This document shows positions 56,700 through 64,000 of a DNA stretch of 64,000 nt, piece after piece. The notes under the pieces are model-generated. The model worked only from the letters and a program-made list of their open reading frames with translations. It made no database searches and was not told where the DNA came from. Source of the stretch: Ixodes scapularis (lineage: Eukaryota; Arthropoda; Arachnida; Ixodida; Ixodidae); contig NW_024609846.1 in NCBI RefSeq assembly GCF_016920785.2, forward strand, positions 90,221,888 through 90,285,887, written 5' to 3'. The position numbers and the translations under genes are program-made. The stretch's first letter is position 1, and every line of letters starts with the position of its first letter.

Positions 56700-57215
56700 G
56701 TTACAGGGTGTTGTAAACGTTTTTAATTTTTTTATTACCATAAACGTTACTGTGAGCTCCTAATACTAAAATGCTATGTATTGTTATGCGTTTCTCCAGT
56801 TTATCTGTATTCTTTTTTATTGCCTAAAAAATGAAAAAGAAAGGAAGACAAGAAGTTTTGAGCGAACATCGCCAGCATGCGTGAAAATGAAACCGCATGA
56901 AAGAAGCAAAATTTCGCACTCGGCCCGCTAGCTTTCTGCAAATAATTTGTCTCGCCGCTTCATTGCCTGACATAGAGGTTTGTGAAACTTAATTTTTATG
57001 CTTGTTAAAGAAAAAAAAAAGAAAGACGTTTCAATAAGTTTATTTAAAGAAAAGTTGTGAATGTTAAGACTTCATAAGTGAGTGGGAGAGTGAAACATGT
57101 CTGTAATATGGAGAGGAGAATCGCTTGCCTTGGCCGAGTAGGTCGTAAGCAGGAGGGGCAGGGCTATTTGGGTTTGGGGGAGGGGGGGGGGGGTATGAAG
57201 ATGATTACGGTGAGG
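56700..57215. other. No gene seen
   Basis: AT-rich, then a 12-G run at 57182-57193 just past the 3' end of the LINE remnant. Confidence 0.55.
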
Positions 57216-58096
57216 TTATATGAGGTTATGTGTCCCCGATTTTCTGATGTAATTCACCAGGGAGTCGAGGAGCGCTTTGCGGTGTTGCGGCGAGCCTCTG
57301 GGTCGGGCCCATTCGTCTAGCGTCCTCGGTCGGTCTTCCTCACGGCAGACTTCGAGGGCTTCTTTTCTGTGCCTATCTAGACCTTTGCAGTTCCAAAGAA
57401 GGTGTTGGAGTGTCGCCATGTTGTTCCCCGTGCAGGTCTTGCACTTTGCTCCTTCTGGTTCCAGCAAGCCAAAGCTCGCCAGTTTCGCTGGAGTGCACGC
57501 CGTCTTGGTCCTGATACAACAAACCCAGACGGCAGCCCATCGGCTGTAGCCTCTTGGTATCTCGTCTTATGGCGGTAGGAGCCCCCTGAGGTAGGTGTTT
57601 CCCGCCTTCCTGGCGAGTTCGGCCTGTTCCTCGGGACCTATAGACCGACACACTGTGTACAAACAAGTCCGCGTTTGCCCACACCAGGTGTGGGCACTGC
57701 GCATGCGCAGAAACCGAATTCACGTGAAGTGAAGCGTCTGCGCATGCGCAGTGCCGTCTACAGCGCCACCGCAGCTGCGTGACGTCAGGGCCGCGTGTTG
57801 GTCTATACCGCCTCATACCAGCCGGATGGAGAGGTCGGGCCAAGCGTCGAGCTCTAATGTGCTGCCTCCAGTGCGGCCCGGTGTGCTTTCTCGTTCCCGG
57901 CTATTCTACTATGTCCAGGAAGCCACGTTATGTACAACTCGATGCCCATTTCTGGAAGCTCCGTCGCCACCTTTTTTTTTATCTTTTTAGTCGTGCGGCC
58001 TTTGGGTCTACTGCATCTGATCGCGATGGCGTGTAGTTGGGAAGGCATGTGATTACCCTCATGGATCGGGGATTCAGTCTTTCTCGCTTCTTGCAT
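57216..58096 (-). pseudogene. RNase H and C-terminal zinc-knuckle remnant of an I-like LINE
   Basis: The minus strand first shows the end of an RNase H domain (58096-57857) with WLPGHSRIAGNEKAH, the motif that in I-group LINEs degrades RNA in the RNA-DNA hybrid. A stop follows directly after EAAH. Beyond an inserted MITE (57641-57805), a second frame (57467-57216) has the Cys/His knuckle CKTCTGNN...HLLWNC found at the C-terminus of such polymerases, and ends normally. The two parts are in different frames. No RT domain is present upstream, so the copy is 5'-truncated near 58.1 kb and dead. Confidence 0.85.
57641..57805. mobile_element. Family A MITE, intact copy
   Basis: TATAGACCGACAC at the left and GTGTTGGTCTATA at the right (TA duplications included) define a 165-bp element inside the LINE. 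It has the CACACCAGGTGTGGGCACTG core and two inverted CTGCGCATGCGCAG boxes that match NRF-1 sites. This copy fixes the family boundaries. Confidence 0.88.
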
Positions 58097-58099
58097 TGG

Positions 58100-58778
58100 A
58101 CATATGCATGAATATTTCTTTAATATATAACATACCAGTCAGGCTTAGATTTTGTTCAATGATACACGAGGTGTATCTTAAATACTATGGTCGCGTAACA
58201 AGCATATATATAATGATTATGTAAAAGATTTGGCAACGGCCCATATCTTTTTGATTTAAAAATGGAGGTAAAAATATGATATTTTTTCAAACGCACTGCT
58301 TAGCATGACGAAACCACATATGTCAAAGAAATTTTATTGGATATATGAGACAACGTACAAAGCTTATCGTATAAAAATAGTACAAACAGAAAGCTTTTCA
58401 CATAAAAAATACAAATAAGTATTTTTAATATAACGTTGAATTTTTGTATTTTTAGCATTTCTTCACAGGTTTACACTGTTCTTAATTCTATATAAACTAT
58501 ACCTAAACTAACAATATTATAATATTTAAATTGACTTAGATACAAGCTTTTATTTTATATGTTTTCATGCCCTAAATAAATAACATCGAAGGGTAGCTCG
58601 ATTCCAACTTGGCCTAGATTGTAAAATGTGCAAGATTCAAGGATTTCTTTTTTATTAAATAATATAAAAAAACAGTTCCAGAGAACTTTAACACTTCTAT
58701 ACAAAGTCCCAAAGCAGCAAAAGAAAATGTTAGAATTGTTGTAAAAAAAAGAAAAAAAAATCATCGAAGTTTTGAGGT
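58100..58778. other. No gene seen; strongly AT-rich
   Basis: Only short frames. No RT motif that would extend the LINE. Confidence 0.6.
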
Positions 58779-58788
58779 TCCAAATGGT

Positions 58789-59226
58789 TCGGTCGCGCAC
58801 CAGTCACCTAGCTGTGTTTGGAGATTTGTGTTTGTCCTTTGTCCCTCTTGTTCCCCTTCTCCAGGGATTATTTTCGTCATTGTTGTCCAGCTCGCTTGCA
58901 CCTTTGCATTTAATTGCATTATAATCATAACCTTAAATTGCAAGCTTCACCCTTGTTGGTGTTAGACTGGTGGTGGCTGATAAAACCCGTTTGCTCTACT
59001 GATGTCTAACCCCTGGTTAGCTCAATTGGTAGAGCGCTCCACCTGTAATGGAGAGGTCCCGGGTTCGATACCCGGACCAGGCGGATTTTTTCGGTCGCGC
59101 ACCAGTCACCTAGCTGTGTTTGGAGATTTGTGTTTGTCCTTTGTCCCTCTTGTTCCCCTTCTCCAGGGATTATTTTCGTCATTGTTGTCCAGCTCGCTTG
59201 CACCTTTGCATTTAATTGCATTATAA
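58789..59226 (+). mobile_element. Dimeric tRNA-derived SINE within one TSD pair
   Basis: A 136-bp body starting TCGGTCGCGCACCAGTCACC and ending GCATTATAA occurs twice (58789-58924 and 59091-59226), almost identical. Between them are an 86-bp spacer and a tRNA-like head (59011-59083). The 10-bp direct repeat TCCAAATGGT lies outside the first body (58779-58788) and outside the second (59227-59236), and nowhere inside. The whole therefore inserted as one unit. A tRNA-derived SINE of hard ticks named Ruka is known to me; identity with it is not checked. Confidence 0.9.
59011..59083 (+). pseudogene. tRNA-like SINE head (anticodon TGT)
   Basis: A cloverleaf can be drawn: acceptor CCCTGGT/ACCAGGC, D arm GCTC...GAGC, anticodon stem CTCCA/TGGAG with loop CCTGTAA, T arm CCGGG/CCCGG. 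TGT would read Thr codon ACA. Position 1:72 is C:C and position 33 is C, not the invariant T, so it is a SINE promoter and not a working tRNA gene. Confidence 0.85.
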
Positions 59227-59447
59227 TCCAAATGGTGTCACTCGTGAAAACTTCAAAAATGTTAAGACGTACCTTCTGCCCTTTCGAAGTCCAAAAGTCA
59301 AGAAAACAAATACTCAGCAGTTTTAATTTGCAGTTGTGTTCTAGTCACAGATTTTCCACCGAGATATATACTTCTTTTTTTTTTTTTTTTTACAGAATTT
59401 TTCGAGTACCCATTATTTTTTCTTGCACGATTTGAGGTGACACCAGC

Positions 59448-59450
<3 letters not shown>

Positions 59451-59508
<58 letters not shown>
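59451..59508. repeat. (TA)n microsatellite, ~57 bp
   Basis: About 28 uninterrupted TA units directly before the 788-bp palindrome. A shorter (TA)6 follows it at 60301-60312. Confidence 0.97.
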
Positions 59509-59510
<2 letters not shown>

Positions 59511-60296
59511 TGTTTCACGAAAAGTGGACAAATTCGATATTGCGAAAACTACGCGTCGCAACAAAAAAAGGCTTGTGTCGTTTTGATCCTGGGCCAGGGG
59601 TCTATTTACGAAAATTATTAAAGTCCGGGATAATTAGATTGTTAATTGTTTTTGCGTAATTCACTTTTCTTAAAATGTGTTTAAGAGCTTGGTTTCAATT
59701 AGAAACTTGCCGAGCATCTTCGAGAAACACTAAATCAACAAATCGCAGAACGATAGAAGACACGCGCAGCATGTTACGGCTTTCTGAAAAACCGCACAAC
59801 TTTGACGGGTTTTCAGGTTTCGGTTTGAAAATCGGAGCGCATCTCGGCGCCGACGACCGTGGAGAAATAGAGCAACCAACCTCTGCTGAGCTGTCCTCGC
59901 GCAACGCAGCAGAGGCCGGTTGCACTATTTCTCCACGGGCGGCGGTGCCGTCGCTGCTGAGATGCGCTCCGATTGTAAACCGAAACCTAAAAACCCGTCG
60001 TAGTTGTACGGTTTTTCAGGAAGCCATAAAATGCTGCGCGTGCCTTCTATCGTTCTGCAATTTGTTGGTTTAGTGTTTCTCGATGATGCTCAGCAACTTT
60101 ATAATTGAAACCATGCCTTTAAACAATATTAAGAATGTTAATTACGCAAAAATAATTAACCACTTAGTTATCCCAAACTTTAATAATTTTCCTAGATGGG
60201 CCCCTGGCCCAGGACCAAAACTAAAAAAGCCTTTTTTTTTTTGTTGCGATGCGTAGTTTTCGCAATACCGAATTTTTCCACTTTTCGTTAAACACC
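59509..60296. mobile_element. 788-bp near-complete palindrome (family K element)
   Basis: GGTGTTTCACGAAAAGTGGA at the left tip is inverted as TTCCACTTTTCGTTAAACACC at the right, and pairing continues to the centre (CCTCTGCTG ... CAGCAGAGG). That leaves a loop of only 18 nt (59889-59906), with arms of about 380 bp. No frame with a domain is present. Confidence 0.92.
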
Positions 60297-60314
60297 TTAG
60301 ATATATATATATCG

Positions 60315-60583
60315 GGTGTTTTGCGAAGACTTTAAAAAATCCTGGAAATTAGGGCGCTTAAACAAAACTGTCATCGGGAACAAACTAGAAGCCACGGCGG
60401 ACGTCAGGAAGCCAGCTAATTAAATAAAAAAAATTAATTAACTTTTTAATTAGTGGAAATAGACATATGGTTGCAATTAGAAAGTTGCTGAGCGTTATCG
60501 AAAACCACTAAATCAGTCATTTTCAGAAAGACTTTGAGCGCGTGAGAACAGTAGTAGCGCACTAAAGTTACCACTCGTAGAGC
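60315..60583. mobile_element. Half of a family K-like foldback
   Basis: It begins GGGTGTTTTGCGAAGAC and ends GTTACCACTCGTAGAGCA, matching 1655-2000 in reverse. The second arm is absent: the minisatellite starts exactly where the fold would turn. Confidence 0.7.
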
Positions 60584-61052
60584 ACCTCTCGACTCATATT
60601 GGATATCTCGACTGCTTGGATCTCTTGACCCATATTGAACCTCTTGACTCGTTGGACCTCAATCTTTTGACCCAAATGGAATCTCTTGACTCGTTGGACC
60701 TCAATCTTTTGACCCAAATGGAATCTCTTGACTCGTCGGATACCTTGCCCCGTTTTAAATCTCTCGTCTGGTTGAATCTCTTGACCCGTACTGGATTTCT
60801 TGACTCGTTGCACCTCTTGACTAGTTGAATATTTATTCAACCAATCAAGAGGTCCAACAGGTCAAATGATCTAATACAAATCAAGTGACCCAATTGAATC
60901 CTTTGACCCCCTAATGAATATCTTGACCCGTTGGATCTCTTGACTCATTCCGAGTCGAGAGGACCAACGAGTCGGGAGATTCAACGAGTCAAAAGATCCA
61001 GTTTGGACCTCTTGACTCAGATCTCTTGACTCGTTAAACCTGTTGGCCAACA
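60584..61052. repeat. Minisatellite with alternating unit orientation
   Basis: Units of about 17-23 bp around CTCTTGACTCGTTGGACCT. They read in the plus sense to about 60835, inverted to about 60890, plus to about 60945, inverted to about 60995, then plus again. The first turn-round contains TTGAATATTTATTCAA. A 42-bp higher-order unit (CTCGTTGGACCTCAATCTTT...) is repeated twice near 60645-60725. Confidence 0.9.
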
Positions 61053-61059
61053 TTGAATC

Positions 61060-62450
61060 CTGAGCTTTAGAAAGCGAATCAGGAAGCTTGGCTGCTTGGC
61101 TGATGGCCGATATCGCCCTACTCGGTCGCGGACTCTTATAACACTTCTGGAGGACAGATTAGCGTTTCTGCGACCGAGAAGGCTGAACTGTTGTTACTTT
61201 AAAATATAGGCTGCATAGCATTCTAAGTGGATCTAGAATTGTGTATGCACCCTTGAACGTGCACCCGTAGAAGTCGACGTTAACACCACTTCCACTCTAA
61301 AAAACAATTTAAAAAAAGGTGACCCTGGCAACGAGAAACCGGACAGGGTGGTCTCAGAAAGCCGACACGCGGAGGACACGCAGGACACGAATTAACGTCG
61401 GGTTTTGTTTGTGCGCGCGACAAACGACCACGCGAAAGAAGGAAAGACGGGGAGGGTTCAAATCAGGCCAGTGCTGGCTGAAAGATTGATGCTGGATGTC
61501 CTTGGGTTACGAGGACGGCCGCGGGGCCCGCAAATGGGGAGGATGAAGCGTCTTGCTCTGCGCGCCGAGGATCCGATCTTGCTTGTGAAAAAAAGGGCAA
61601 CGCATTCCCGCTCGTGCGGTCGCGTACTCGGAGAAGCTTATGGGGTTAATCAACGGGCAAAAATGTTTAAAAACAATTTTTGGTTTCTTTGTTTCTTTCC
61701 TTAGGGAGACGTCGAGCGTTTTACGGATGGGGCCCTTTTCATTTTCGACCTGCAATTACTTTGTGATGCATACTATTTTTAGGGGTTATAGTAACACCAG
61801 CTCAGGAAGTGAAATAGTATTAAAACCGTTTCTCAAAGCTGTGTTGTTGTTGTTTTTTGTGTGTGCATTCTGTGTTGTTTGTGTAGCATGGTACCTTGGC
61901 AACCATTCGTACTATATTCGTTCCGGTTTGTTTGATTGTACTCTTTAGGCTACACTCCGTTTCGTGACATTTTTATTTTTCCAAGTTATTTCTTCAATTT
62001 ATAATGTGGTCCTTCACCTGCATGCGATTTGTGTCTCTCCAAGTAAAGTAACGAAAGAATGCAAACTAAAAATACTTATGCGAGAAATTAGTAAAAATGT
62101 CCAAATGTCACGTTGTGTAGCATGCACTCGGGAATGCTGTCCAAGTATAATAAGCCTTCTATCAAGTTTTCTAAGCTCTGCAGGCTCTCCACTGGGCTCC
62201 AAGCAGAGATGTAAATGAAAGAGTAATTGAGCTATGACCGCGATATTTTGCTTGTTCCGCCATACTGGCATTACCAATTTCTATCAGAATATCTATATCT
62301 ATATATATATATATATATATATTAAAAGAACGTTTATGTTGATTCCCATATTCTTAAGCACGTAATCCCCAAATTTGACTTGGTTCAGATGGTGATAGCA
62401 AACGTACAAAGACGACAAGTACCGTGACGATGCACTTTTGGGGCTGCATG
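61060..62450. other. No gene seen
   Basis: Frames of up to 102 codons lack domains. A (TA)n tract lies at 62299-62322. Confidence 0.55.
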
Positions 62451-62455
62451 ACTGG

Positions 62456-64000
62456 CTAGATTGGATCGTAGAGTTGGCTACGGTCCGGCTTAATCCGAAA
62501 AGGAGGATATGCCCAACTAGGCCTGATATACACGCCTGAACAAATGGCCTTCATTGGCCACCTCGGAGGGGGACCGATGGGGTCAGTCACCGATCCCAGA
62601 GAGCCCCAACGCGCGGTAACCTCAACCCTGAAACAAAGCAGCAGACGCTCCTTGCGCCCACCGCATAACCCCCCCGAGTCGGCGTTCTTGAGCACAGACC
62701 TACACCGGGTGAGCGACCCACGCGCACACACGCCGAAGGGTCCGCGCAAACCATCCCACACCCTGGGAATTAGCGGATACCCCAAGTTCCCAAGGGAGAA
62801 CGCAATCTCCTCTCTCCATTTATGATTACGGCATATATAGTCCTCCCGCTTATCGAAGGAGAAAAAAGAAAGAAAGGGGGAGGTAAAGGGTAAGCGCGTA
62901 CCGACGGCATTCGAAGCAGCCGCAGCAGCAGCCGAGCGGACCTCTAGTCGTCGTACGCGTTCGCAAGAACAAAGGCGTCAAGAAGCTGAAGGCCTGCAAA
63001 CACCGACAGCCCAGCCCCGAAGAGGCAACGTCACCCCGTACATAAACCCCCGAACCGAGCAGATATACGCAAACGCGATTCGTGCTAATAAAAATAAAGT
63101 AGATTTCGGAGCCTCGGTAGAGAATGAAAAGGAAGAGATCTTACGAACGCGTCGCCGGGGCAGGTTGAAGGCGAAGCCCTCTCGCGCGGGGTTCTCCTTT
63201 GTGCGCGCCCTTTAACCCACGGCCTTCTTGGAGCACCCCGAAGGAGCAGCGGCAGTCTAAGCCCCCGACGGCGCTATCCGATCATCCGCGAAATCGGTCC
63301 ACTAACCCAGCAGCCCCGCGCGCACACTCTGCTCAACCCCGTAGCCCGCTCGATGGCCCGACAATGAACAGCCCCTCTTCCTCGGAGAGATCAGGCAGCC
63401 CAAGAACGCTGCTTCGTTTGGCTCCTTCTATCTCCGCTTCTGTTCCCCTCCACAAACGTTCTCCGCGGCCCCATTGTGCGGCTCCGTCTCGAACACCAGC
63501 GATTCGCGGGGGCACAAAAGGGTTGGGCCCGGGGTTCTAACCCTTGCAGCACCCGCGGGACCTCCTTGGCTCTCACGCTTGCGGGACGGGCGGCATTCCC
63601 TGGCGCCCCAAGGTGACCTTTCTTTCTTCCGCGTGTTCTGACCCGGCGGCGGCGGGTTGTTGTTGCATAATGCGGCGGTGGCATGGCCAGGTTGCGCTCG
63701 CTCGCGAGGCCCGCGCCGGGTCTTTGTCTGGGGGTCCGCGCGTCGCCAGGGTTCAAAGGGCCGCGCCGATGCCCGTCCCGCCCCGCGCTGCGGCATATGG
63801 CATTCTCATGCATGGAGGGAGGGTGCTGCGGAGGCGCCGCCGTCCGTGGAACTCGCGCTGGGGTTCGGTTCCCGCGACGAGGGGTCAAGAACCCCCGAAA
63901 CCTGCGGCAGTGGATCGCTGAGCTCGGCCACCGCGCGCTGTCGGCGCCTACTTCTTTCTCGGGTCGGGACCGCCGCTTGTTATCCCGGAGTGCAAATGCG
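62456..64000. other. No gene recognised; CpG-rich from ~63.1 kb to the window end
   Basis: A 109-codon minus-strand frame (62456-62785) and overlapping 113-165-codon frames on both strands (63199-63888) remain unassigned. The composition resembles the CpG blocks at 44 and 54 kb, so a promoter or first exon could lie here or just beyond. It does not match 18S, 28S or 5S rRNA as far as I can recognise. Confidence 0.4.

Noticed and set aside
1419..57843. Minus-strand frames at 1419-1661 and 57373-57843 encode a shared peptide (TQLRWRCRRHCACADAS...), suggesting a conserved protein.
   Set aside because: The similarity is explained by the family A MITE DNA, which is conserved equally at all codon positions and is palindromic. 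The frames have no continuity outside it.
59011..59083. A functional tRNA-Thr gene.
   Set aside because: C:C at 1:72, C at position 33, and location at the head of a SINE body with outer TSDs.
59002..59226. 74-codon frame starting MSNPWLAQLVERS.
   Set aside because: It is a translation of the tRNA-like head and SINE body, a common annotation artefact.
60568..60840. 90-codon Lys/Gln/Val-rich repetitive protein.
   Set aside because: A translation of the orientation-switching minisatellite. The frame cannot survive the inversions.
62900..64000. Ribosomal DNA spacer or rRNA, because of high GC.
   Set aside because: No stretch of conserved 18S, 5.8S, 28S or 5S sequence is recognisable.

Overview
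The window reads as non-coding, repeat-packed DNA from a large arthropod genome, most likely a hard tick. This is inferred from the repeats and not proven. The grounds are a spliced exon with GT/AG borders, CR1/Jockey-like and I-like LINE remnants, a tRNA-headed SINE, dozens of palindromic (foldback) DNA elements, hAT and Tc1-type non-autonomous transposons with visible target-site duplications (TSDs), and about fifteen poly-G or poly-C runs of 11-32 nt. No bacterial operon, phage, CRISPR or rRNA is present. Most long open frames are by-products of GC-rich or repetitive DNA.

Layout. 0-6 kb: a 1.2-kb element with long terminal inverted repeats (TIRs), a small MITE (family A), a foldback, a Tc1-type MITE and a decayed hAT. 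6-12.4 kb: little recognisable apart from a tRNA-derived SINE and a CpG-rich block at 10.65-11.43 kb. 12.4-16.6 kb: a broken CR1/Jockey-like LINE on the minus strand, then several MITEs. 17.3 kb: the one convincing host coding exon (60 codons, minus strand). 18-22.5 kb: foldbacks, then a 2.76-kb TIR element encoding a THAP zinc finger, split by a 1.07-kb hAT with its own 8-bp TSD. 23.8-30.9 kb: nested MITEs, foldback families and a (CCTCACGGT)-type minisatellite. 32.9-37.8 kb: a 735-bp hAT with TSD, then a 1.76-kb inverted duplication. 38-42 kb: a LINE 3' end carrying a tandem duplication and a pogo-like fragment, then two adjacent near-perfect hairpins. 44-56.7 kb: CpG-rich blocks at 44.0-44.9 and 53.4-54.9 kb, the second holding a possible first exon on the minus strand, plus more hAT and foldback elements and a TIR element with Staf/ZNF143-like palindromes. 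57.2-61 kb: an I-like LINE tail split by a family A MITE, a dimeric SINE within a single TSD pair, a 788-bp near-complete palindrome, and a minisatellite whose units reverse orientation several times. 61-64 kb: nothing recognised, ending in CpG-rich DNA.

How the parts fit together: the host signal is at most one gene on the minus strand, with a secure exon at 17.3 kb and a possible first exon in the CpG block at 53.4 kb, which would make most of the window intron. Everything else is successive transposon insertion, and several nests can be ordered in time from their TSDs.
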